Below, piece after piece: positions 1 to 12,489 of a stretch of 64,000 bases of DNA (within the stretch, counting starts at the first letter, position 1; the number at the start of each line of letters is the position of its first letter). Both the position numbers and the translations under genes were made by a program. The stretch is from Gossypium raimondii (lineage: Eukaryota > Streptophyta > Magnoliopsida > Malvales > Malvaceae), in contig NC_068567.1 in NCBI RefSeq assembly GCF_025698545.1, positions 6,138,001-6,202,000 of the forward strand, in the 5' to 3' direction. The notes beneath the pieces were generated by a model. It had not been told where the DNA came from, searched no databases, and saw only the letters and a program-made list of their open reading frames with translations.

Positions 1-59
1 ATTTTTATTTTAAAGTTTCGCGGTTATATCCCTAAATTCTCCCATTTTCTTCTTTATCT

Positions 60-880
60 CCTACCATTTTCAATCTTCAACAATCCAATAAAAAAGCTCA
101 AAATTAAGAAAATAACAGAAAAAATAATTGCTCGTCGTAGAAGAAGCTCGCGTTTTACTTGATCGCTTCTTCATCTTCTTCTTCTAATTCTTTTTCCTCA
201 ATGTTCTCGATCGGTACTTGGTAAGCTTTTTTCGTTTCCGTTTATTTTTTTTGAAATTATTTTTATTTACTTCGATTTCTTCTTCTCGATTCGGTTTTTC
301 TAGAGAAGCAATTTCTTATTTTTTTTGAATTTTTTTGGCGTTTGAATTAAAGTAATTCGACACTAAATTGAGTGAGCTTTTCTTTATTTGTGTGTGTGTG
401 TTACTAGTGAAAACTTTTTGTTTTTGAACTGCAAATTTTTCTTCTTTTTTTCAGTGTTTTTTCTTTTCTTTTCTTTTGCTTTCTCGGCAACCTATGAACC
501 AAACATCAGTTAATCTCGGTGTTTACTTTGATTAGTAAACATGGCTGACCTGATCTCTGCTATTTCCTTTTTCTGTAATTTTGTTATTTAATAAATTTGA
601 CTTTTGTAGATTATGGATTCTTTTGACAAAGCTTGGTTTTTTTGTTTTTTATTCTTTTTAGAGCTAGAAGTAGAAATGAAATTTTTATGAGATTAAATTT
701 GAAATTCAAGTTGAATATTTTATTTAAGATTTCTCTATTTTTTTTTCCTTCTCTTTTTATTCTTCTTTTATGGAGAAAAAAGAATGTTTGAGGTGAAATT
801 TGCATATCAACTCTAGAAATTGACTCACTAATTTGTTGTTCCGATTTTGAGTATGTTTCAGGTAATTGAGGAAGTTCCTC
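60..880 (+). other. 5' leader of the ALY gene with a leader intron and a short uORF
   Basis: A pyrimidine-rich stretch with CTT/TCT repeats at 160-195 precedes a good donor (ttg|gtaagc) after base 220. The matching acceptor (tttcag) ends at 861, 19 bases before the ATG at 881. A leader intron of 641 bases is inferred. An upstream ATG at 201 opens a seven-codon reading frame (MFSIGTW) whose stop codon is rebuilt after splicing. The transcription start cannot be fixed from sequence. Confidence 0.55.
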
Positions 881-3800
881 ATGGCTCCATCTAGGAAATC
901 TAAGAGTGTAAATAAGAAGTTTTCTTATGTTAACGAGGTTGCTTCTATTAAAGATGGAGATAGTAGTGCTAAGAGAAGTGGGAAACGGGTGAGTTCTTGA
1001 TTAGTTTTTCAAGTATTTTTAGTTTTGATGTATTTATCTGTTTAATTTCAAGTCTTTCATTTCATTAGGTTATATGGGTAACATCTATTGCTCATCCCTT
1101 TTTGTTGTTTGATCACATTTCTTGACTACATACTGTTCTTGGGATTTTTTTGTTGTTGATACCTTTTGTAATCTGTTTTAAATTTAGTTTATTTATTCCC
1201 CCAACTATTCTTTCATTACCGCCTACCTTGATGGGTTTTCACCCTTTATATGTCTTGGTTTAAGCTTATATGGTAGCAAACCTCAAATAGATTTTGAGTA
1301 CAAAAAGGGTTTGACTGAGTTGATGGGTTAAAATGATATCAAGTATGAACTATGAAGTGATGTTTGTAAAAGAATCAGGCACTGACCAGAAATTTAGGAG
1401 TTGCAGCTGTGAGGTTTGCAGTTCAAAATTTCCGTTTTGTCTAGTGTCTATAGATTCTGGTAGCATGGCTATTATGGGATTTAGAAATTCAGAAAATCGC
1501 CATAACTTTCTAGCCAAGTGCCAAACGGGAAATAAAAGAAAAATGTTTCCTTTGATTCATGTTAATATTAGTTCTTTATTATTGTCTTGGGATCTTTCTA
1601 CACATAATGAAAATTTTTATTCTGGAATCAATTATTTTTATAACGCTAATGTATAATGTGCAGAAAAGGAAGCTATCTGACATGTTAGGGCCTCAATGGA
1701 CTAAGGAAGAGCTTGAACGTTTCTATGAAGCATATCGTAAGTATGGAAAAGATTGGAAGAAGGTTAGTTGTGATTAATGTACTGGGTTTCTTTATTGGTC
1801 TTGGACTTGTGATTAAGTTTTGTTTAGATGGAACATGTTGTAGGCATTGCTACTCTAATTTTCTATATATTATAAAATTGGAAAATCTACTTTAGTATAG
1901 TTGCTTTTATGGTCATGTTGTCGGGGCATCTGGCTTTCGGTTGTTGTGGTTATATTGTTTCTGATTTTGCTACTTATGGGTTTCTAGGTGGCTACTATGA
2001 TACGTAATCGGTCTGTCGAAATGGTTGAAGCTCTTTACACTATGAACAGGGTAAGCATTGTTTTAGTATCATAATACATATGATAACTTTTTTTCTTTAT
2101 TTGGTGGAACTTCTATGCTTTATGCCTGTACCCTTTTCAGCAATATGAATTTCTTTCTTTCCCTTTTTAGCTCTCAAGTATGAGACATTTGAGTTGCATA
2201 AGTTTTTCCATGTTGCCATCTAGCCATCATCAATAAGCTTTCTCTTGTGACACAAATACTGTAGTTATATATCATATTTGACACCTTTTTTTTCTTAAAT
2301 ATATCTTAATCATAGTATTATCATTTGCTAATGAAGGGATGGTATTTTCACCATAATCATGTGTGACTGACAATATCAAGAAGGTACTTGGGTGTTTTTA
2401 AGTTAAACTCAAGAATAGAGAATGTTACCATGTTTTCAGGCCTACTTATCTCTTCCTGAGGGCACTGCTTCTGTGGTTGGGCTCATAGCAATGATGACGG
2501 ATCATTATTCTGTTATGGTGAGTGTCTAATTTAATCTGGTATGATTCTTTAGAATTTTACCCTGATCTGAGATTTGCACTTATATTCTGCAACTTAGATT
2601 ATTTAATCCTTTGTCAGTCACCTTGTGCCATAGCAATAGTACCTTATTGTCCAAAGATATGCTTGTCTAGTTCTTAAGTTGATTGGATTATTTCTGAGGT
2701 ATCATTATGGTGTGGTGTTTTGGATTCTATTAATGGAGTATGGATGCATCTAGGACATCTAATCTTTAATGTACACCTTTTATACATGGCTTTTATGGAA
2801 CTGAGGTTATTGGACTATGAGATGGCAGGGAGGAAGTGACAGTGAACAAGAGAGCAATGAGGGCATGGGAATTTCTAGGAAACCTCAGAAGCGTAGCAGG
2901 GGAAAAATTCGAGATCAACCTTCTAAAAGTTCAGATAAGCCGCTTCCAGATCTTTTGCAATTTCCTTCAGCTAATTCAGGTTGCCTGTCATTGTTGAAGA
3001 GGAGACGCTCTGGTAAGATCTCTGTTTCACTCTCTGTCTTGTCTTGCTACGTATAAATGTTCTACATATACATTGGGGGTTTGAGGTGGTATTCACATTT
3101 TGGGTTTATTAGTAGAAATTAAGCTAGTCTAGGAAAGCTCAACCTTATTCAGCTATGGATATAATTATTGAAATTTAAGCTCTTAATAGTAGGCTGTTGT
3201 ATTTGTTTTGTCCCTGTGGTTTTTACTTGTTTTCTTCAATCATTTCAGAAAGTAGGCCCCGTGCTGTCGGAAAAAGGACTCCTCGTGTTCCTATTTCTTT
3301 TTCTCATGACAAAAACAAAGGGGAAAGGTATTTTTCACCTATTAGGCAGGGCATGAAACTAAAGGTGGATGCAGTTGATGATGATGTTGCTCATGAGGTA
3401 GCACTAGCATTGACGGAGGCATCACAAAGAGGTGGCTCTCCCCAAGTTTCTAGAACACCAAATAGAAAAGCAGAGACGCCTTCACCTGTCATCAACAGTG
3501 AAAGGATGGTAATATATCTATATTTGATATTCACAATGCTCTTGTCACTACTTTCTTCCATTCGGAATTTACTTGATTTCTTTTTTCAGAATGCTGACTC
3601 AGAAACTACTAGTGCCAAGATTCACGGTAGTGAAGTGGATGAGGATGCTTGTGAATTAAGCTTAGGAAGCACTGAAGCAGATAATGCAGATTATGCTAAA
3701 GACAAAAACTATTCAAGGAATATAGAAGGCACTGGTACCGTTGAAGTTCAACAGAAGGGGAAAAGATACTACAGAAGGAAGCCAGAGATTGAGGAAAGTG

Positions 3801-6800
3801 TAAACCATCAGGAAGACACAAAAGAAGCCTGTAGTGGGACAGAAGAAGGACAACAATTATGTGATTTCAAGGGAAACTTTGATTGTGAGGTTGAAGATGC
3901 TAAAACTTCTAGAGCCTCCATCAAGGGTCCAAGAAAAAGAAGTAAAAAGGTGTTGTTTGAAGGAGGTATGATGGTATTTGCCTCTAAGAAAGTCTTCTTC
4001 CCCTGTTCTCTATTCCTTTTTCTTTTTCCCTCTGGTTTGCAGCTTTTATTCACAAATGTTACTGTATCCAAGGTAATCCTATGATCTTGGATACGATATT
4101 TTTTGGTTATTGCTTACTTGTTTTAAGTATGGTTATGCTTTTTGTACCTATGTTATCTGGTAATTGAATTTTGCCTTTTTTCTTTTCAGAAAAATAATTT
4201 ACCCAAATTCCTGTTTCTTAGAAAACTTTTTCTGCTTCCAGTTCCACCTTGATTTCCTTGCAATATTCAAAGATAATTTTTTCAAAATCTTGTTAGATTG
4301 TAAATCATGCTTGACCTTTTCTTTCCCATTTTCTCTTTGTGAATTGACTTGAGTGAGCTTTGACTTTAACCTTACTATTTACTTTAATCTGAGGAACTTT
4401 GTCTATGTCTTGTGTCATGAATTGTGTTTGAATCTTATTTATTTATCTTGTAGTTGAAGACACTGCCTTCGATGCCCTGCAAACTCTAGCAGATCTGTCC
4501 TTGATGATGCCGGAGACTGCTGATACCGGTAAGATGCATGGTATTGTTATAGGATTTACTGTTATATGAGCTGGCTTGTTTTTTCTTTGTCATACTTATC
4601 ATTTCTATTAATCCTTAAGGTGCATGAGCTTTGTCAGATGCATAATCAGGATAGGATTTGACATTAATGCCTTGTTAAATAATTGCCTATCTTGTTGTTT
4701 AGCCAAATCTCTGAAAATAATGCATCCAATGAAACGCCAAGCATTAGATTGAATTTGCTATGTATCACCTTGTTCCATCATTGCTATGCATGTGACAACC
4801 TTTATAGTTAACTGCTACCAAGTTTGCAAGTTTTGTCTATGTAATACGCCTTAGTTGCCACCTTAATTTTGACAGATTCAGCTTTCTGTCATACTTAGAT
4901 CTGAATTGAAGTGAGTAATGAGTCATGAAATTAAATTATACCTGCAAGAGAAATTTTAGAAGGGTTTGAATGGTCAAAATATTTTGGGTCATTTGTAAGC
5001 AGTATCTTATGCCCCATTTTTTCCCCTCCTGGATTATAGGTGTGACATAAGTAAGATCTTCAAATGGCATTTTCATTCTCCAGATAATCATTTCGTTAAG
5101 GGCAAGCCTGCAATCTTAGAAAAAGATAAACCTATTCTAATTTTTAACATTTCATTTGTACCCCATTGAACTACCACCATAAATCCTTCTTGATGACTCA
5201 CAACCATTAAAGATCTCTATGTTTGGATGGAATTATGTACAACGTGTAACATTCCACCTTTTTTTTTTCCTGTGTCAGAGTCATCTGTGCAGCATAAGGA
5301 AGAGAAAAATGAAGTTGAGAAGACTAAACTGAAAGGAAATCATCTTGTTCCAGGAGCTAAAGGCTGTGCCTCCAAGGCATCTAGACATGGAAAACTTTTT
5401 GGACATGATGTTCGTGCTAATCCTGAAGCAAAGGAGGCACATCCGGCTAATGTTGGAATGAGGAAAAGGAGACAGAAATCCTCACCTTATAAAGTAAGAG
5501 TTGATGCTATCTGTTTGCTTCTTTTTTCTTTTTTTTTCCTGTTGGTAAATCCTTTAATTTCCTATTGGTTCTATTCTGGGGAAGAAAAAAACTCAGTGGG
5601 TTTATAACATGAGACAATGACCATATGCAACTTACTCTCTAGTTGCAGATACCAAAAGATGAAACTGACGCTGATTCTCAGTTGGGTGAATCTCCAAACA
5701 TTGAGGTTTGTATTTTTCACTTGTTTAGCTTCAAAGATCTAAGATTGCTCTTTTTTGTGTTTTTATAAACAAAGTTAAAATTTTAATGTAAAATCTCATT
5801 TCAGTTCCCTAATTGATATGATGAAATCTTAAGATACTTCTCTTTTTCAGAATGTTTGATGGGCATTTTACTAATTAAGTGTGTTCTTAATTCTGAGATT
5901 ACATGTATTTAACTGTATGAAGTGGGTGCATGTTTACGTGGCAGCTACAGCTTGAGTTTGAATGACAAACAGAGAAAGGAATATAACAATTAATTTTATA
6001 AGAGTGCTATGAAAAATATTAAGTAAATTTATTATTATTGAATAAATGTAAAGATAGTAGGGACATAAATTTGAAGTAAATTAGTAGGTAAAGTTTTGAG
6101 TTGACTACGGAGACCATGCAGGAAGAAAGTCTGTTTTAGATCTAAATATAGGAAATAAGTAAATGATCAACTCAGTTTTAATGTTCAATTCAGTTATGGG
6201 TCAGCCAAGGGCGTCTATGTTGGTATAGATGTTTATCCCGTTGGTAATTTTGTCCCCCCCCCCTCCTCTTTTGTCCATCGCATTTGAGGGTTTTTTTTGT
6301 AAGTTAAATATTTAACAATTTGTTTACATTGCAAAATTCTTAAATTTATAAGCTTTAAGTTCATGTCCTTCCCTTCATCACTTATTACTGTTTGTTGACA
6401 TTGCTATTTTTATGTGCATTTTTTAGGCTTCTGGTGAGGTAAAGAATCTTCTGAGTAAAGGTAAACTGTCTAATAATGTTGGACATCCAAAGCAAGGGAA
6501 ATTTGTGAGACCTCCAGAGCATGCCTCCTCCAGTACTGATCAAGGAAGGGACTTGAACAATTTAGCTCCATCTACTATACAGGTTTCATCTGTTAACCAG
6601 GTCAACCTACCGACAAAAATCAGGAGTAAGCGAAAGACGGATGTGCGGGAACCAGCAATTAGGAAGGGTATAAAGTCCTCTGATAATATTGTAAAGGGAA
6701 AAATTAGTGGGCCAGTTACATTATTCCATGATGGAGCACTGGATCTGAAGGTAACACTTTCTACTTCAACTACTGAGAACTTGAGTTTCTATATATTGGG

Positions 6801-9800
6801 TTTTTCCTCCCTTCATGTATGTGTATATTCTGTATGACAGGAAAAGCTTTGTAACTTCCTTTGTTCATACCGAGCACGGAGATGGTGTGCCTTTGAATGG
6901 TTCTATAGTACAATTGATTATCCATGGTTCGCTAAAAGGGAGTTTGTGGAGTATTTGGATCATGTAGGATTAGGTCATATTCCTAGATTAACTCGTGTTG
7001 AATGGGGTGTAATAAGGAGGTATAGCTTTCTACTTTGGAATCTTTATAAGGTCTTAGGTTTTGGTGCTCTACTTATACAATGTCACCTTGATGCAGTTCC
7101 CTTGGCAAACCACGGCGGTTTTCTGAGCAATTTTTAAAGGAAGAAAGGGAGAAGCTTAATCAATACCGGGAGTCGGTTAGAAGGCATTATGCTGAACTCC
7201 GTGCCGGTATTGGTGAAGGACTTCCAACTGATTTAGCTCGACCTCTATCGGTTGGACAACGTGTCATTGCTGTTCATCCAAAAATTAGAGAGATTCATGA
7301 TGGAAGTGTGTTAACTGTTGACTATAGTAGATACCGGATTCAGTTTGACAGCCCTGAGCTAGGAGTGGAATTTGTTATGGTAACTTTTTATGTTATATAT
7401 GATGGCTGCATGTTCATTTCACTCAACTGCTGATGTAGATTGTTGTCATTAATGTCTCAGTCTGATGGTTAACGACAGGCTAAGGCTTTAGGAGGTTCCT
7501 TAGATTTTTTCTCTCTAAATATACAAGTGGATGTACTCATATCTGCTTGATTATTTGTGTTTAACATAATTCTCTGCTTGATTATTTGTGTTTAACATAA
7601 TTCTCTGCCATCTACTAAATTTACTTAGCTTGTTCTTATTTTACTTTTGTCCTTCTTTCCTACCAACTTTTACAAGTGATATATACACTTTTCATTGCAG
7701 GATGTTGATTGTATGCCTTTAAACCCAATGGAAAATTTGCCTGCTTCCCTTTCAAGACAAAATGCTGCCATCCGTAAATTTGTTGAGAACTACAATGAGC
7801 TCAAAATGAATGGGCAGTCAAAAGAAAGCAAGATGGAAGAGAACATCAAGTTTATGCAATGTGATAACTTGGAGAATGCCAATAGTCCATCTCGTACTTC
7901 CCCATCAACTTTCAGTGTTGGCAATTTATCACAGCCAGTTAAGGTAAGTTATGACTGAAAAATAGATGTAATTCATGCATATAAAATAAAATCAATTCAA
8001 GGTAAATCACTTTCATATTGGAGTATTAGCTGAAAGTTTTGATAAGTTTTGATTTAGGAAGCAGTATTGAATCAGAATAACTGTTACCTAGTATAATGAT
8101 AAATTTCTTTGGCCAGGTTGATTCATCAAGTCCTAATTTACAACTTAAAATTGGGCCTACCGAAACTGTTTATACACAAGCAATAAATTCTCAGCCTTCT
8201 GCTGTGTCGCTGGTTCAGGCAAGAGAAGCTGATGTTGAAGCACTTTCTCAGTTGACTCGTGCTCTTGATAAAAAGGTTCATATTAGCTGTTATGCATTAA
8301 TCTGCTGGCAAATCATTCTTTCCCCCTCCCTATTTTTTAACTCAAGTTCTTATAGAAACTTGTGCAGTGCCTGTTGTATGTTGCATACTTTTAATGCATG
8401 AGTATTCTTTGTTCCTTGTTATTTCTACTCTTTTAATAAAATGTTACTTTTATCCTATCTTACCTCCATACTTGGTGATTTTTTTGCGGCATTGGGGCAT
8501 CAGTATTGTGATTCTCATTGTTGTGTTGTATGGTTTATTCTCCACGTCTATTGTGTTTATATGAGGCTGACATAGAATCTTGTTCAAATCATTTTGTTAA
8601 ATAATGTCAGAGAAGTGTGCTTAAGGTTGTGTTAGCATTTGCAGGAGGCCATTGTGTCTGAACTGCGACGTATGAATGATGAGGTGTTGGAAAACCAGAA
8701 AGGTGGAGACAACCATATAAAGGATTCAGATTCTTTCAAGAAGCAATATGCTGCTGTTCTCTTACAGTTGAATGAAGTCAATGAACAGGCATGGGATGCC
8801 AATAAGCCATCTTGCTTTATCTCTACGCTATTGTCATTTACCATTATATCCTAACTTTTTTCTTCCTTTTGCAGGTTTCTTCTGCTCTGTTGTGCTTGAG
8901 GCAACGGAATACATATCAAGGGACCTCCTCGGGTAAGCTGCTGAATCCCTCGGGTAAAATTGGTGAGCAAGGCTCTCAGTTGAGCTCTTTTGATGCTATG
9001 CATCATGTCCAAGAATCTGTATCCCATGTAGCTGAAATTGTTGAAAGTTCAAGAAGGAAAGCTCGATCAATGGTTGATGCAGCCTTAAAGGTAAAACAAG
9101 GCATTGATGATTGAACTGTTATATATCAACTGTGCTTGAGTCTAAACCTTTTGCCGCAGCAATCCTCGAGCTAAACCATATGAGATAGCATTACTTAACA
9201 ATGTAAATTCTATAAATGTGTACATAATTTTGGTGGTAGAGCTTACCTCTATTTTAGTGGAATATTTTAATTTCATTTTTAGGATGACATGTTCATCACA
9301 TGTTTGTGAAAACTTGATAAAAATCTTGATATTCGACTGTCCTGAGAAGCATATTTGCTTGGAACTAAATCTCGAGCTTAATTTGGTATTTTGAGGCAGA
9401 ATTCAAAGATGTGGCTGATTTTGCCTTGAAGATGGTTATGATTAAACATAACAGTGTTCTTGTAGCCACTTTAGATTGTTTTGTAATTCTGATTAAACAT
9501 AAATTACCATCTCAGGCTATGTCATCTTTGAGAAAAGGGGGGAAAAACATTGAGAGGATTGAGGATGCAATAGATTTTGTAAATAACCAGCTTTCATTGA
9601 ATGAGTTTAGTGCACCTGCTCCGAGGTCTGCGGCCCCAGTAGACTCTGTCCGTAGTCATGATAATCTGACTGCTTGTTCATCATATCCATTTGCAACTAG
9701 TCATATACCTGAGATGAAGCTGCAAAATTTGTCAGACCAAGATGAACTTAAAATCCCTTCAGACCTTATTTCGCAATGTGTAGCCACCTTGCTCATGATA

Positions 9801-10106
9801 CAGGTAATTATCTCAATGACTCCTTGGTATTTAGATGTTCTCCATTAACGATGTATCTTCTATAGTATAAAGGCTAAATTGCTTGTGGATCATAAAATCT
9901 GATTCCGGTTATCTCACACCTCCCTGAAAAAATTGCAGAAATGTACAGAAAGACAGTTCCCACCAGGAGATGTTGCAGAGGTGCTAGATTCAGCAGTTAC
10001 AAGTTTGAAGCCATGTTGTTCACAAAATCTACCGATTTACACAGAGATACAGAAATGTATGGGAATTATTAGGAATCAGATATTGGCATTAGTTCCCACA
10101 TCATGA
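881..10106 (+). CDS. ALY3: ALWAYS EARLY (ALY2/ALY3-like) DREAM-complex subunit, LIN-9 family
   Basis: Plant homologue of Drosophila Aly and animal LIN-9, the scaffold of the MuvB/DREAM complex that controls cell-cycle and developmental transcription in the nucleus. I read 19 coding exons that stay in frame: 881-988, 1664-1762, 1988-2050, 2440-2517, 2829-3012, 3249-3508, 3590-3965, 4454-4528, 5279-5493, 5643-5705, 6427-6750, 6841-7019, 7097-7379, 7701-7943, 8117-8275, 8645-8788, 8875-9090, 9516-9803 and 9939-10106. Together they encode 1,174 residues, close to the 1,100-1,200 I recall for ALY3. A SANT/Myb-like domain lies at about residues 45-92 ([20 protein letters not shown]). The DIRP domain, diagnostic of the LIN-9 family, starts near residue 616 ([16 protein letters not shown]) and runs into a Tudor-like stretch around 700-790. 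The N-terminus [13 protein letters not shown] is typical of the family. All introns are GT-AG except 8789-8874, which reads GC-AG. ALY2 versus ALY3 identity is not resolved. Confidence 0.93.
7541..7602 (+). repeat. 31-bp direct tandem duplication in an ALY intron
   Basis: Two identical 31-base units (tctgcttgattatttgtgtt plus taacataattc) lie back to back in the intron between 7379 and 7701. There is no coding effect. It looks like a recent slippage or short tandem duplication. Confidence 0.9.
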
Positions 10107-10409
10107 AATCAGGTATGTTGTAATTCCTCCATTGTTGTTGTAAAAACAATCCAACACTCTTCTTATCCAATTTTATTTACTCCTTTTTTTTTTCTTATCT
10201 TTTTTAAATATGAATAAAGATACGTGTATCAATTATTATCAAATTAACCAAAAACTAAAACTCAAGTCTCTCTGCATTTTATTGAAGCCTATCTTCTTCT
10301 TTTTTTAATTTCCCATGCATCAGTGTCTCTCTTTATTTTCAGTTTTTATTAGCTGAATAACTAGAGCCAACAATCTGTGTATTCCTTAGTGTTTTGTGTA
10401 TATTCTCAT

Positions 10410-10870
10410 GTATATTACTGTCCAAAAAGAGATGAAAACAAAAGACTACTGCCCATCCTAGCAAATGCAGCAGCACATCTATTGTCTTCCCTTGATAGAA
10501 CTTTGGTCGAGTTTCTATAAGAGCATCCTGCAATCAGAGAAAGAGTAGCAAGAAGTGGGTTAGAGCAACCATCTTTAGTCATAAGACTTACAATAGCAGT
10601 GGCGTCCAATTCAGTCTCTAATTTTCTAATGTTTAGACTATTGGCAAGTTCAAGTCTATCTCTTAATCCTCATAATTTAGCTTCAATACTCGTGGCTTTT
10701 GGGATGCGTTGGTAAACTTGTCTGATCCATCATTCATTAGAGTCACGAATAATGGTGCCAACTCTGTATTCTTAAGGGCTGAACTGTCGGTGTTGAGCTT
10801 TGCCCAACCTTGTCTTGGTGGTTGCCATCAAACACCAACAGTTTGCACTTTAGAAATCGGAAGGTTAGTG
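10410..10870 (-). pseudogene. LINE-type RNase H (RVT_3) domain relic
   Basis: Reading leftward from about 10870 there is a broken copy of the RNase H domain found at the end of plant LINE retrotransposons. The start WQPPRQGWAKLNTDSSA matches the usual 'W.PP..GW.KLNTDG' opening. The end, with NRCAAAFARMGSS, matches the usual 'N.CADALARMG' motif. The middle is lost or out of frame and there are in-frame stops. It lies just beyond the ALY 3' end and is not part of that gene. A related relic sits at 27385-27840. Confidence 0.7.
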
Positions 10871-11842
10871 GATGTAAAGTGCATAAAGTTGCTAGTCAGT
10901 TTGTCAAAGATAACGTCATTTTGTACTGACCGCAACGTTCCAAGGTATGTTGGGTTGTCGAAGGTGAGTCATAGACAAGCCTCATTTGATGTAACTTTTC
11001 TTTTAGTAATCCATTATTCACGGGCGGTTGCGGAGAGGATGTTGAATGTCTTGTTGTTGGGTCTGGTGGCATGAGGGGCAGAGGATGGGGATGGGAAAAT
11101 TCCTTTGTGCTGCAGGAAAGGTCGATAGAGGTGATTAGCAAATCTTTCGCATCATGGGTATTCTTTCTTTACGAAATTGGAATTCAAAAACTGAAATCAG
11201 TAGTCTAATTGTTTGATTGTTTTTTATAATATATTCAAAATAAAATAATATGAACGTGTTATATTAAGTAAAAAAAATTATAAAATCGTTATATAAAGTT
11301 ACAAAAAAGTTTAGATAAAAAAAACTGTATAATTTAACAGTTCAAAAGTCAAATAATAATCAAATGCCATTTTTAATCTTTATTTATAATCTAAAGTATC
11401 TTATATAATATTTATATTTATCTTTCATATACAATATGCTTTTCTATTATAATTTATTTCAAATATATAACATTATATATTTAAATAATATTTAAAAATA
11501 TAAATTATATGTCCATTAAATTTTAAAATAATTAATATAAATTGCTTACAAATATTTAAAATTTATATTTTATATATTAAAATATTAGTAATGAGTTACA
11601 ATTTTAAAATTTATAATATTAACGAATTTGAACATTATTTAAATGCATATCTTTATTTTAAAACGTCATATCTTTTATTTTTAAAAACACTTTTGACTAC
11701 AATATTAAACTCTTAAATTTTAAACTAGACATTTTAAAAATAATTTTCATAAAAATATTGAGAAAGGCAGCCTATTCTATTTCAGCCTACATATTTAAAT
11801 GGATTATTTGAATTTTGAACTGAAAATAATTTAGAAAAAAAC
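10871..11842. other. Intergenic, mostly AT-rich spacer
   Basis: About 1 kb without a supportable gene. From about 11160 it is strongly A+T-rich with many short homopolymers. The ATGs at 10709 and 11141 open short frames with no recognisable product. Confidence 0.6.
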
Positions 11843-12478
11843 AATAAATTTTGCTATTATTCATTGTATTATGTATAATTCATAAATTTAGTCTATGCAT
11901 TTAGGTCCTTTTTTTTTGTCTCTATAGTGTTTGAATTTTGTAATTTTCAGTCTTAATTTAAATGGAAACAATTGAATTTGTATTAAGTCAAATTCTGCTT
12001 TTAGACCCATATTAGCAGTAAATTATGGATTTATTTTTGTATACTATTTGAATTTTAAAATTTCAATTTTGACTCCAAATGATACTCATTAAAATTATTG
12101 ACTAAAGTGGTGCAAAATTTTGTGAGTATTATGTGAAGATAATAAACTGTTATAATGTTATACATATAATAAAATGCTTACTAAATAATATTTAAGAAAT
12201 AGAAAATTTTCGTTATAATTTAGGTTAAGACTAAAATTTTAAAATTCAAAAATACAAGAATGATTTAATTGAAGAATATGGACTAAATCTATTATTTTAC
12301 GCATAGTAGAGGACTAATAGAATATTTAAGCTAAACAAATTCAGTTTCTTCAGTTTGGATCAGATTGAAATTTTAAAATTCAAAGAAAATAATTCTGAAA
12401 TTGACTAATTCAAAAAAATACATGAATTAAATTAATAACTTACACATAGTACATGAATTAATAACAAAATTTGGCCTA
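11843..12478. mobile_element. Inverted-repeat (MITE-like) element
   Basis: The left end (aataaattttgctattattc, then attgtattatgtataatt) is matched in inverted orientation by the right end (acttacacatagtacatgaa, then ttaataacaaaatttggcc). The inner parts also pair loosely, with several 'ggactaaat/atttagtc' phrases. Nothing coding is present. The arms are diverged, so this is an old copy. It abuts the MAP kinase pseudogene. Confidence 0.5.
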
Positions 12479-12489
12479 TTTTAAGGCAA

